In this document: positions 19,109 to 31,367 of the stretch, piece after piece
How the letters are laid out: each line of letters begins with the position of its first letter
Numbering within the stretch: the stretch's first letter is position 1
DNA from: Coniferiporia sulphurascens
Taxonomy: Eukaryota > Basidiomycota > Agaricomycetes > Hymenochaetales > Hymenochaetaceae
NCBI GenBank assembly: GCA_002794785.1
Contig: NBBA01000016.1
Coordinates: 868,001-932,000 of the forward strand
Length of the DNA stretch: 64,000 nt
Reading direction: 5' to 3'
Position numbers and translations under genes: made by a program
Notes under the pieces: generated by a model
The model's input: only the letters and a program-made list of their open reading frames with translations
Database searches by the model: none
Told to the model about the DNA's origin: nothing

Positions 19109-22100
19109 CTAAGGCGATGCCACGACGCCCACCATCGCGTTCGCATCCGCTTCCTCAACCGCTGAGGTCGGCGTCAGTGCCGTCGGTGTCGCCCCGCCCA
19201 CCGACGCACCGCCAAAGTCGGCGCTGAATAACGCATTCATGTCGAACGAGCCATCATTGAGGAGCGTCATCAGCGCCGTTGAGGACAGACCGCCTAGGCC
19301 TTCCATCCCCATGCTATCCATCCCTATTCCGGACCCCATCCCGTCCAAGCCCAAACCCATCCCGTCCACTCCGCCCAGTCCATTACCACCCATACCCATA
19401 TTGCTCAGCGCGCCGGTCCCCATGCCGCTCATGCCGCTCATCCCAATATTCCTCATGCTGGAGCTAGCATTAGCACCGACACTGCCCTCCTGCAAGTCTG
19501 CCAGGAGACTGCCGGCTATCCGTCTCGAGCGCCCAGAGCTTGGACCCGCATCACTATCCCTTCCTCCCAATGCAGGTCCTGCTGCAAGGCTGTCAAGTCG
19601 TGCAAGTGCCGCATTATACCCGCCATGTGTCGAAAGCCTGAGCGCAGAAGCAGAGGAACCATCAAGCGTGAGCGGGAAGTTCGCCGCCAAGGAGGTCTGT
19701 GGGCTCAGGGGGCTAAGCGTGCCTCCTGGAAATGCGGATGCAGTAGTAGCCGGACTGGTCGCATCTGAATATATGCACGTGAGCTTTTTCAAATTCACCA
19801 GGCAAGAGACGATATTGAAAGTGTATAGACAGAGTAACAGGTTCAACATTTGTAGAAATGAACATTTGTGACAAAATTTGTACATATTATTCTCGGATGA
19901 CAGGCCGAAGAAACGCACCATCGGCCGGACTCCCATGTCGCGAATCACCTGACTCGCTCGAGCCACCAGTGCTCCTTCCCGTGCGAGGTTTCTTGCGTAC
20001 AGGCCGGATCCATGGAGGGCGTGAGTGTAATGCGTGCGCCTCAACATGCAGCGGCGCGTCGAGCGGGATACGTGTCACTAAGATGCAGAGCAAATGTCAG
20101 CATTTGTGATAGATAGGCCGGAACAAGAACACATGGACGATAGGAGGAGAACAAGACAACGCACATCGACAAAATTCCTCAATCAATTCGCCTGACCGCA
20201 GTCCGCAGACGTAGCGACCGGAGAAGCGACGGAGTAGCGCGACGCAAGCACGGAGTGCCTCGAGCGAGCGCGGCACAAGCGGTTGCAAATCTTCCGTCTT
20301 GCAGTTCAGCAGCACCGCGATTAGTGTACGTCCTGCCTGTGTCAGCTGATGGATCACGTGCACGCCGTCTGTAGCATTTCATCAGCGGAAGAAAAAACAA
20401 AACGCGTGTGAAAAAAAAGGGACGAATGGGAGACGTACAGTAAGTCATCAGTCCCTTCTTCGCGACCTGCGTGTGCGCGTGTACCAGTTCGACTGCACAC
20501 GCGTGGCACGCAAGCATAGCCACCCGTTCTGCTTCCGTCTGCTCTCCCGCGCCATTTTCGGCAGTTCTGCTCGTAGCACCGACGCGCACGCGTACAGCGA
20601 CACGCCGAGAAAATCGGTGGCGCTCAATGAGCATACGGACGAAGCGCTCGAGACAGTGTAGGCGTTCTGCTTGAGTTACACGCACCACATCTGCGCTCGC
20701 CATCGTCTCCGTGGTATGCGCCCAGAAAGGTGGTAAAGCATTCATCACGTCATCCAGCAGTGCCTCCTCCGCCTGCAAGTCCGTTTCACGTGGACCCACA
20801 CACTTATCGGAGAGCACACCGGCCGCACGAGCGAGGAACGGCGAAGCCGAAGGCGTGCCACCGCATGCCTGAGGTGCATCGAGCACGGCTTCAAGAAGCG
20901 CACTGAGACGTAGGCATGCGACAAACGCTCCAAGACGACTCGGTGTACGCGCAGGCTGAGGTCCTACGCCGTCATGCGTGATGTATTCATCGTCGACTTG
21001 TGCAGGTTCGGGAGCATCGCAATCGCGCAGGCGCAGTACAGGAGGACGTCCAAATGCCGCCGCAGCCTGTTTATCCCACATATACACACACCAAAACGTG
21101 CGCCTTCGGACCTGTTCTTCAAGCGGTCCAAAGCAATCATATGCCTCAGCGGAGCGGTGCAAACCTGCGTCAATCGAGAGAGTAGCCGCTTCAGCGAGTA
21201 ACGCGAATCCGCGCGAAAGCTTCCCAAGTCCAATAGCATAGATAGCAGCAACAAAGACAGACTGGACCGTGTATAGAGTCGGCCGATCGGCAGTAGGCAC
21301 CGTGCGCAGCTTGGCGAAGAGTTCAAACCAGTGGGCGCCAGCTGAGAAGCCGTCTGCCGGATCAGCACGCACCCGAATATCGTCCACGTGCCGTGATGAC
21401 AAGCAGCAGATAGCGACGATGAAAGAGGCAAAACCAGGTTCGCCCCACTTTTGTGGATTCCCATAGTCGGCGAGGAATGTTGGCACGTGAAGGAATGGCA
21501 TAAGGTAGTATGTGGTTGATAAAAAGCATTGTACTAAGCTAAGAATGAGAATGTGTCAGATACGAACGTGACCAAAATTACAAGAACTTACCTATCCATG
21601 AGATCCGGAGCGATCATCGACGTGATTAGTCGCCACATTGTCTCAGGATGCACCGCGGTCTGGCGTGGTTGGCGGTCGGGGAACCAGTCTCCCGTGGTGA
21701 CGTTTTCGCTCTTACGAGACCATGACTCGCGTACCGGGCTGGGGCCGTGAGCAGCACTTGCACGGGACGCTAGTGTTGGGCGATCGCGTTCGACGAGGAG
21801 ATCAAGGAGCGGGAGTCCGGAGGTTTCCCCCTGCCAACGCGTGTAGCCCTCATCATCGAGGTACAGATAAGACTGCGACACGGCCGCCCGTGTGGTGCCT
21901 GCACTATCTTGAGATAGCGCGTCAGCTGAGCGTTTGTTAGGATTCGGAATTGCTGTGGGAGGCGCGGACGAGGCGCCCGACGGGCTTTCAGCGGGAAAGT
22001 GAGTAGAGGGGTTCATGAGTGGGAAAAGTGAGAGCGACGGCGGGGGCACGCCAAGCGGGTACGCGTGCTTTGCGCTCGCGAAGCTTGCGTGTGGGCTTGC

Positions 22101-22722
22101 GGGGTCGGCTGCAGCGACAGAGGGAAGTGTAGGCACCCCGCTGCCGGAGTTGTTTCCGCCCCCTGAGCCATTAGCAACAGTCTGCGCACCAAATAGATTG
22201 AAAGGAATAGACTGTATCAGCGATTCGAGGTGGTGCATACGATCCTCGAGCGTCGTTGCCCTCCTGCGAAGAAGGAAAAATAAAATTTATCAGACTATTG
22301 GGAGTCGCGTAGCGCCTTACAAAAACACGTACTTTGACTTGTGAGGATGCGTGCGCTTGCCAGGCTCCTCGAAGGTGCACGCTGAGCCAGCGGCGAGGCA
22401 AGACTGGCACGGATGTCCCTCGTCGCACTTGATTCTTCTGCGTCTATCGAGTGGAAAGCGCGTTAGCTGCGCAGTCTTTTTATGCCGAGTACGTGTAACA
22501 AACTCACCGACATCTGTCGCACGCCCTGACGACGCCAACAAGTCCGCATTAGCACCGTGCGCGGCCTCCCGAGCAGACAACTTAAAAGTACACGCACCTG
22601 CTCAACTTGAAGCGACGTTCTTTTGGCGGGGGCGCAGGCTTAGCATCGCTAATCTCCTCGGAGACAGGAGCGGGGGAGCCCACGGAGCCCGCCGTGCTCG
22701 CGGACGGGCTTGCGCCGCTCAT
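19109..22722 (-). CDS. Zn2Cys6 fungal-specific transcription factor
   Basis: Nuclear DNA-binding regulator. The chosen start is ATG at 22722 ([12 protein letters not shown]). A binuclear zinc cluster is assembled from three exons: ...FKLSR, an 18-nt micro-exon (22508-22525) encoding ACDRC, then [16 protein letters not shown] and LAAGSAC, giving C-x2-C-x6-C-x5-C-x2-C-x6-C. It is followed by basic residues and a short coiled coil ([14 protein letters not shown]), a Ser/Pro-rich linker, and the fungal_trans regulatory domain: [71 protein letters not shown]. The last exon (19109-19764) encodes a Met/Gly-rich tail with repeated GM units. Introns join in frame as far as I could follow; splice sites around 19765-20165 and 20370-20440 are approximate. 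The family suggests control of metabolic genes, but targets are unknown. The P450 pair is the nearest neighbour, though linkage alone proves nothing. Confidence 0.88.
22508..22525 (-). other. 18-nt micro-exon in the zinc cluster
   Basis: Exon coding ACDRC, the first two zinc-ligand cysteines. It is bounded on the minus strand by an acceptor CAG (22526-22528) and a donor GTGAGT (22502-22507). Skipping it would delete both cysteines without changing frame, since 18 is divisible by 3. Confidence 0.75.
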
Positions 22723-25700
22723 TGCGGCGAGGAAAGGCTTCTGCTCGCCGTCTGTGCGGAAGGCGGGTGCGAGGGGATGGAGGTGGGGGGAGCAGAGAGT
22801 GAGGGCGGGAGCGAGGAGGGGCGGGCGGCGGCGACGTGTGGTGGACGGACTGGAGGAGTGACGATGACCAAGATACGGGCTCCCGGACGGGATCGGGTTC
22901 GGTCCGCGTGGGAACCGTTCTCGGCGCGTGTCAGCCGAACCCCGCCGGTGCAGCGTAGGCAGCCACAACATAGGAAATATTAATCTTTAGGCAGACAGTA
23001 GGGACCAGCCTCGAGAAGGCGAGGTAGGGACAGAAAACACTCCAGCCTCCAGAACTCTCGCATTTTATCCGTTCGACGTCTTCCTCCGGAACCCGCAGCC
23101 TCAAACAATCGATCCCAACTTATCCACAAACCCTCTCGTAGCATGGTAGCACGGCACAGTCCACCCCACTCACCTCTGTCCGTCCACCGCAGGCCGCTTA
23201 CCCGGTTCTAGCGCCTAATCCCATCTCTTTCAACTCTAATTACAGCGCATCACCGCTCCCAATACAAATTCCACCCAACCCCACTCACACGCCCGCCTCC
23301 AGAGTCTCAAGAACCCGCGCCATATGAGGCTCACGGAAAAAGTACAAATCCAGGTACGTATGCCGGAAGCGCATTCCTACCGTATCAGGTGATTAACCTC
23401 TCGCGAGGGGAAGCACGGCACCGCGCTCACATTCATTCGTGCCGCCTCCGAAGTCCACTGTGTGTATTGTGCGCCAGCGTAGAAACAAGACACTTTGACT
23501 AATAGAAGCACACAGGCAACAAGTATAGATTTGGAAGAGGAGTCGGGCCGTCCAGCTACAAACCACAACATCGACCACAAGTAAACTAAAAACAGTGGCG
23601 CAAGAAACGTATATTCCGTAAGTTTTTTCTAAGTTGATTTAGTCCCCCTCCCCCTGCTTCTTTAATACCAAAAAAACATACGAAGGACCCCGTATGAAAA
23701 TCATATGACAGTCGTGCTGGGGGCCGTGAATAAAATCCTAAAGTGCACAGCTCCGTTCGCATGTCGCTACGTCGACCGGTGCGCCAGGCACTGCACCTTC
23801 GGCAATAACGACAGAATCCCACAGAGAGAAGGGCAGCATGACCCAGCTGTCGATCAGCCACCGCAGGGCAGTACAGGGTACTGTAGTACCTAAGATCCAC
23901 AAAACGACAAGTAAGGAAAACCATCAGATTGCAGCGGAGATACCAGTGCTGTAAAGGGTGGACGGTGTGATCTCACGTTTCTCGCGTTTGCGCCTTTTGC
24001 ACCCCATGACACGGCCGTCTTTCCCAAACACCGAATAGATAGATAACACCCTCCCGAGAGGCGACCCAGTGACGCGACGGCAAGCACGCCAGTGCGAAAA
24101 ACGCCTCTGCCGGCAAAGGCTTCTCGACACGCCGGCCACCTAGTACAACTTATCAGACACCGGATGAACTAGAGCTAGAAGATCCAGGAAAGCCGATCTA
24201 AAAAGCTTAGATTCTGCAAATATGCGCCGCGCGACCACGAGCTCTATCCTGGGCACGAAAGAACGGGCCTGGGTCCCCAGCCTTGGGCCCGCGAGAGCGT
24301 GCTCCAAGAGCCCCCTGGCGTAGGGTATAGTATATACGGTATAGCTACCAGCGACTTTGGCAGGCCACCGGCCACATCTCGCGGACCACGTACCAGGGAG
24401 GCGGGGCGAAATGGCGTGTGCGCGAGACACCCTGTCCTGTCCTAATTATTAATCTTCACAGGTAATGAGGATTATACACCGGCGTAACTAGCGTCGCGGG
24501 CCCGTCTTAGAGCAGGCACCGAGCCGACGTTTCCCTTCGATAGCCTATGACGTTGGGATTTGTATGGAATTTCCCCTCAAGCCGAGTGCCTGCTGTGCCC
24601 GCTTAACGCGGGGAAAAGTCAAGTCCCATAGCCGCTATACGCACACTTTAGACGATATTCACCGAGACAGCTATGCATTCACACACCTTCGTAGGCCCAA
24701 GGTTCATCAGTAGGCACCAGTCGGGAGGCCTACCCAAGATGAATTAAGAAAGGACCAGCCTCCGCCTCCACCCCAGAGATTAGTACACAGAGAAGGAAGG
24801 GACATCCCAGTTGCCTTACGACCGCAGCCAGACCACCACTCTTACTCACACTAGGAGACGACAATTCAAATACGCCCATCATGGGCGCAACATCCAGCGC
24901 TTCCACCCCCTCGCCACCCAAAGAAGACCGACGCCCCTCCAACCGCTCGTCGCGAATCATCTTTAGGCTTCTATGAATCTGAGCTACGATCTCCTTTCAA
25001 TCTCTGTATATCCAATATTCACACGCGTGTGCATGTTGACACCATATTGGGGATTTATACAAAAAGCATGACGGCCCCGCCGTGCCAGCGTTCCTGAGAA
25101 GAGAGCGTACCCTGGCAGCGCGGTTGGGTTTTACCACCAGTCGTCAATCGTGCATAACCTCAGACCCCATCCTGCTTACCTAAAAAGGGAAGAGGAATGC
25201 TGTATATATGGTTGGGCTCCCCCCCGGTTTAAGAAGACTTCCAAGACCCCCTGTTCATCTTCGGCAGCATTCCCGGAGAAGTAGATTAGTATAAAACCAA
25301 AATGTTCGGGGACCTTCGACAACTACATTTGAGAGAAGAAAAGGTCAAAGAAAAGGGAAAAAATAGACGTTTGGTTTATCCTTCAACATCTAGACCCGAA
25401 AACCGCTGCGGGGGAGTTAGCGAGCATGGGATCAGTATGCAGGGAACGTGGCTCACACGCGTGTACACAACTCTCCTGAAAGGTATGGCGAGCTCGCCCC
25501 AGTCCTTGGGAAGGTCAAATCTCTTGAGAAAACTGCATGCCGATACATCGGAGGCCGTGTACCCCTACCGTGTATCCGCAAACTCATGCATCCGAACAGA
25601 TGAGAAGCCGCGAGCGCCTGTTCATGAGCTTGTGGGGAAGTCGCAGGCATCGACGAGCTGGAACAAATGATCAAATGGAAAAAAAGGTACTTATTCTAGC

Positions 25701-28238
25701 CCTTAAGAGTTCAAGGCTTTACAGAGACTGCTACTCTGTATGTTAGATGCATCTAATGGCCCTTCATATGATTTGAAATTTGAAAGTAAACGTTGAACGT
25801 AGAGGTTAGTCAAAACGGGATAAAGTAAAGTTCACATGCATATATGCGCGATCATCGCATCCAATTCTATAGCACTGAAGGCATATTGAAAAATTTTCAG
25901 GGCAACCTTCTGTTGTCACAATATCGATCAGCTAAAAAGGCGCTAAAAGAAACTCTGCACAGAACACTTTCAAAAAGAAAGAGAAAGATCAAGCTAACAA
26001 GATGATGAGGTACCCACGTATTGTCTTATTCATCAATTTGGGCTACATAACAAAAAGGGTTCTTTAAGCACCATACTCTTAAAGTTCGCGTTTTACCAAT
26101 TAGTAAGGGACGCCCATAAACTCACATGCGTGTGTATTTTATCATCATTCCGGATGTCCGTCTGAAAAGCATAACGGCCCCGCCCCGTAAATGGCAATGT
26201 CGTGTTATGAAGGGAAACAGGTCGCCGGTGGGCAACCGTCGCAGAATATAGTACGAATGTATTGAAAGTGCCGGACGACGAGGATCGGTGCCTGAAGAAG
26301 TTTGAGTTATGCTTCTTGAGTCTTCGGAGCAAAAGGGGTCTGTGATGTAGTCGTTCGTTTGGTTGTTGCTGAGCGGGAATATAGTTTGTTGCACAAATGG
26401 CCTAAGTTATAAAAAGAGTTGGAAGCGGGTATGAGAAACAGTGGGTATGTGAAGGGAAATAAGGTTGTCTGAATCGGTCAAGCATGTATAACGAGCGCTT
26501 GAACCCAAGTCAAACATAATCGTACCGCAACAAGCACTTAGAACCCGTCCCGGATGCCGGCAAAGAAAACTTACGGATGCAATTGCAGGATAATCAAGGA
26601 TAAACAGAAGAGAAAGAGAACCGCAGCATTTGAGATATTGGAGTGGCACGTCCGTCCCTCCCACGAAGATCGAGACCGTTCTCGAAGCAGCGCGGCGGTC
26701 ACAAAGCTATAGGTCCGATCGATAGCTTATAAGTCAATGTCCTGGATTCCCCACACGTACGACACATGAGCATCCTGCTGCAGTCGTACCTGCTATCATA
26801 CCCTTGGGTGGACCGGGGCCGATGGGTGATATATTGACCGTGACGTAGATGATGGCAGCGGAGACCTTTGCCTGTCCACTTTGGGGAGTTAGAAGACACA
26901 CTCTGTACCGTAACTGTGGGTCCAATGGTGAATTCTAGGTTGAAGAGCTTGAGCATCTGACCGGCCAACTCACATAGAAGAAGGATAGACAGAGTGAGGT
27001 CCGCATCGCGTAAAAGATCAAGCGTGTACGATGAGTGATTCCAGCCAAACAAACACTTACGCCGATATTACGCCTCCTGTAACGAACGTCGATGAGAGTG
27101 AGCAGGCTGAATTGTATTCGGCGACAAAGTATGCCGACAGGCCTGATTGCTGTGAGACTGTAAGATGACGAGAAGTGGGGAGGATGTTCATGCAAGATGG
27201 GAAGTACGATTCTGCGTTCGGCAGCTAGAAGCATATAATGCTTGTTTTCACGTGTGCAAATACAACTTCTGTATGAAGGACTGGGGGGAGATGGTCCAGG
27301 AGCTGTATTCTGACCATGATCTGGACGAGAATAGAAATGTCAATGCCAACGCGGCAGTAATGAGAAGATCACAAATGGACAGTGTCCGAATCCTATCTTT
27401 CTTCGCATAGGCGATTACCAGTAATTTTGCACCCCGGGGCGACTAGAAAGTCTTGCCACTTCGGATGTAGTAGTATGGCGTTAGTTATCCGTCGGGTAAA
27501 CTGGGACTTTAAAAAAAGAACGCCCAGTCGGACGTTCGCGAGCTTATCACCAGAAGAGCGTCTGGTTCCGATTGAGATAATTGTGGATAACCTGAGTGAT
27601 TTGAGTGCACATTGAATAGCAAAGAGACCGCATTCTACGGCCGCCGGTGGGCCTGCGATGTCTGACGCGGGCCTCGTTATGTAAACTATCACGTGATATG
27701 TTAAAAGAAAAACTTCCGAAGTTCTCATTCAACTGGACTTCGGATTCGGAGCTTCTCAATATTCCTCAGACCCAGTCTATTGTGTTTTCTGCAACGTGTA
27801 GCTCTCAAGAAAGCTCAGAAGTTATACTTATCATTCACCGTTACTTTCGGATAACAAGTGTAATGAAGATATCCCCTTTGGATGCTGGCGCCAACAAATG
27901 AACCGGATGGTGGAAGTCAATAGTTTCTGCAAGTTTGAAAAAAAAGCACGAATGATAGTGGTAGCTCATCCTAGTTTTGAAGCGCCACGCTAAGTGCTTC
28001 CGGTCTTCTTCAGTTCGTGTTCTAGTTGTAAACATATCTCCTTATCTCTTATGACGCCCTTGAATTTGATATTTTTATGTCGCCTCGAGGACAACCTTCG
28101 ATGGCTGGACCCAGTTCTTTCTCTCGCGTGGCCATGAGTATGAAGCTCGATAGTCCCCGCTGCGACCCCTAAAGTCTCAGTTTCTTGAAGCTTTATCTCT
28201 GATCGTCAAACTTCAACCTACTCTTGACCTTAAACCAA
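22723..28238. other. 5.5-kb stretch without a recognisable gene
   Basis: Both strands carry only short open frames with no motif I could place. Contents noted: the GC-rich upstream region of the transcription factor (to about 22980), a diverged short repeat at 25062-25081 and 26165-26184, and scattered hydrophobic fragments on the minus strand near 26400-27230 that could be decayed membrane-protein exons but do not join. A long 5' UTR, non-coding RNA or unrecognised gene cannot be excluded. Confidence 0.4.
25062..25081 (+). repeat. Short repeat shared with 26165-26184
   Basis: AAAAGCATGACGGCCCCGCC here and AAAAGCATAACGGCCCCGCC at 26165-26184 differ at one base of 20. Both are preceded about 40 bases upstream by a CACRYGYGTG-like stretch, suggesting a small diverged duplication. 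Confidence 0.5.
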
Positions 28239-29765
28239 ATGCAAAGCATGCAACCGCACCTTTTAGCACCTTTTTTCGTATCGCTCGTTATAGCTGCGGG
28301 CGTTCATGAAGCTTACGAATATAACCAGAACTTAGAAGGCATCGAACACTCCTACCAAGTCTCTTATCGTGGCAAAGATACGGGTAGACGGGGCTTTTTC
28401 TTGCTTTTTCCTCCCAGCTCACAAACTCTCCAGTGTCCTCCGGCTCTATCTTTTCAGGAATCACCACCTTTGCAAGGTTGCCGTTTGTGCAGTGTCTCAG
28501 CGCCCAAAAAGACGTGCTATTCGACGTTGCGTTTCTTGGCGCACCACTCGACATGCGTGCTCCATACCGCCCCGGTGCGCGATTTGGGCCCGCAGGCATT
28601 CGCGCAGGCTCCCGTCGACTTGCACTCGGTGGGCCGTATAATGTCCCGTTGGACGTGAACCCGTTCGAAAATCTCACTGTTGTTGATTGCGGCGATGTTC
28701 CTGTCACGCCATACGACAGCGCCTTCGCGATCAAACAGATTGAAGATAGTCACAAGGAGCTTCTGCACCGTACTCCGAGGAGAAAGCTTTGGATGAACTC
28801 GAATACGGGTGAGCAGCTGGTGAGTGTGGCACGCGATGGCAAGGAACACCCGAGGATTATCACCCTTGGAGGAGACAATTCAATTGTACTTCCACTCCTT
28901 CGTTCAATCCATTCCGCATACGGTGCTGTATCTGTTGTCCACTTTGGAGCTCACCTGGGTACTCGAAAATCTGCGGAAAACAATTTCGACACACATTTTT
29001 ACTGGGCTGTAACGGAAGGACTCATTAAGAGTGGATCATCGATTGTAAGTTAATTCATGTCTGTTCGCCTTTGCTCACTTAGATTACATTGGGAGGCTTG
29101 TAGCAACCAACTTATAATACCACATGTCTTTTATTCAGCACGCTGCAATTAGGACCAAATTGTCCAGCCCCGCAGATTACGACGACGATGATGCTGCCGG
29201 CTTCCATCGAATCGAGGCCCAAGAGATCGATTTAATCGGTGAGGTCCTTACCCAATAGTTGATGCTACACATTGACTTATTTTTACCTTTTGGCGTTTCC
29301 CGACATTCTCCAGGTGTGGACGGCATTATTAGAAAAATACGTGACATAGTGAGCGACAACCTGATCTACCTCTCCGTAGATGTACGTTGTTATTTGTAAT
29401 CACTCCTGCCAGATGCGCCCCGACTGACTCTAATTTCCGATTTGAGATTGACGCCATCGACCCAGCGGTTGCTCCCGCGACAGGCACTCCAGAAACTGGC
29501 GGATGGACGACGCGCGAGTTGCGCGCGATTATTCGCGGCCTCGATGGTCTGCGCACCGTTTCTGCTGACATAGTCGGAGTCACGCCGGCATACGACACCA
29601 TTGCGGAGACCACTTCCATCGCTGCCGCGGATGTAGGTGTCTCGTGACAAAACGAGTTGATGTCCTCCTGCATTAACTGAGTTATCTATTTAGGTGCTCT
29701 TTGATGTGCTGGGTGTTATGGCAAAGACGTCACTCGGAAAGGTTGCTTCCGAGCCACCATCGTAG
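28239..29765 (+). CDS. Ureohydrolase (arginase/agmatinase)-like protein, metal ligands partly lost
   Basis: Protein of 393 aa from six exons: 28239-28383, 28434-29044, 29139-29238, 29314-29381, 29447-29632, 29694-29765 (1182 nt, in frame). An N-terminal hydrophobic stretch ([16 protein letters not shown]) looks like a signal peptide. The ureohydrolase core follows: [32 protein letters not shown], and the three metal-binding motifs. These should read GGDHS, DAHxD and SxDxDxxDP. Here motif 1 is GGDNS, motif 2 is GAHLG, and motif 3 is intact (SVDIDAIDP). Three of six expected Mn ligands are therefore changed (His to Asn, two Asp to Gly), while the reading frame and the rest of the fold ([26 protein letters not shown]) are preserved. 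It is probably not a normal Mn-dependent hydrolase; a pseudo-enzyme or an early pseudogene is more likely. Confidence 0.87.
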
Positions 29766-31367
29766 AGGGAAGTGGATAGAATGAAATGCTATTTCTGTTC
29801 AAGGATGCACAAAGTCGCGTACGTGTTAAAGTGTTAGCTACATGCATTCTAAGTCTCGTCAAAGCACGTTTCGGAACTCTTACAACATGTATACGGTGCT
29901 GCGCTCGGCCTCTCCCGCCCATACCATCCAGGTGCCAGTCTCATAATGCTTTTCCAGGCCTATACCAAACGTAGGCATCCTTCTAGAGCACAGATTACAC
30001 CTATCCGCAAGCTAAGTTAACGAGTCTGAAGAGACATCCCCAGATTTTGTCTCTTACAGGGAGACCATACATGCGGTGTCGTGTGAAGGCGAATTAAGTA
30101 ATGAACGACTTGAAGCGTTCCAACCTTGGGCAAGCAGTCGAATTGCTGACCACCGTGAAATTCAGGCCTGGCTCACCGCAGTGTCCGGAATCGCTCTGGA
30201 GATATGTCTTTGACTTCATTATAGTTCGTAACCCGAAAGCAGAATCCGGGGTTTTCGCCCGGCCTTCACCGTGACAGCGCTCACTCCGGACCTTGTAAAC
30301 AAGGACGAAACCCGCACAGGCTGATCCCAGGATGGCGCATGAAGTAGTGGGCACAATCTGATATACGCCCCTCTGCAAACACGGCCCGGGAAAGCCGCCG
30401 GTCGCCCTCGTCGAATTGAGAAACTTACTAGTCCTAATGGATTCGTTAGGCCAGTTCCTAGAACAAAAGTAATTCTTTAAGCGAACTCTGCGGTCTGAAT
30501 GCATTACTGTTTGTCACTCAAAAGCAGCACTGTGTTCTGTTGTAAGAAGGAACCACCTTAATAGGAGGGATTACCTTACCCACGGTCTGCTGCGGCCGTG
30601 GTATCTACCTAGTATTCGTTACCAGTCTGCCGCCGAGACCTACTTAATTATTGTACCTTTGTGCAACGCCCATCAATCGATTCATGCTGTGGTTGTCGGT
30701 CCATCACATTTCGTGCGTGGAGATAGCCCTCTCCTGCGCGCGCGGAGTGTGCGTACCGTGCCGCCGGTGGCGTACGCGTCTACAAGCCGTTCGGACGCAT
30801 AGCAGCGTGTTACCTGAGCGTAGGCTGCTTAGCTGCGCCGCAGCCCCAGGGTTTCCACGCCGGCAAGACGCATTTGAATTCTGGTCTCTCCCTTTCTAAA
30901 TATTTTATATCGCGGTTAGACCGGTTATCCACCATACGCTGGTCCTTCCGCATTTATTCGCCTGGATAGACAGAACTTGAAAAGCAAAATAAAATAAAAC
31001 AAACTTACACCAAGTTACTTATTATTCAGAACCGGTTTCAACAAGAGGATACAATATCCCTCAACAACGCGCTTATAGTAAGTGTAGCCAGGGGGACATC
31101 ACGATCACTCTCCCACATTAAAAACTCCGTACTATGGTACAAGGGAAGAAACGCACCAACCCCTGGTCTTCTTCCCTATTGATCGGAGTGATCAGATCGC
31201 GGGTAATGATTCCGCAGTTCCACAACTTCTTACAGACGCGACGAGGTCGGCTGATGTTAGGGCTCGAGAAAAGTATAGGAGTACACGAACAGCAAGCACA
31301 TACAGCAGTTGAGAAACACACAAATCAGACTCACCGACTACACCTCAAATACCTCGACGATAATACA
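29766..31367. other. Intergenic; no gene seen
   Basis: Several short open frames on both strands, none with a recognisable domain or a consistent intron pattern. The final 200 bases are the promoter side of the DJ-1-family gene. Confidence 0.45.

Noticed and set aside
19239..19871. 210-aa plus-strand frame opposite the transcription factor
   Set aside because: Pro/Ser-rich antisense shadow of the Met/Gly-rich C-terminal exon of the minus-strand gene.
20471..21466. Several plus-strand frames opposite the fungal_trans domain
   Set aside because: Antisense shadows; the minus strand carries the full conserved domain.
22351..22983. 210-aa plus-strand frame near the zinc cluster
   Set aside because: It overlaps the GC-rich 5' exons of the regulator, whose cysteine pattern is on the minus strand.
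25302..25670. 122-aa frame after a TATA-like sequence
   Set aside because: Low-complexity basic start, no family resemblance, and the TATA-like box is too close to the ATG.
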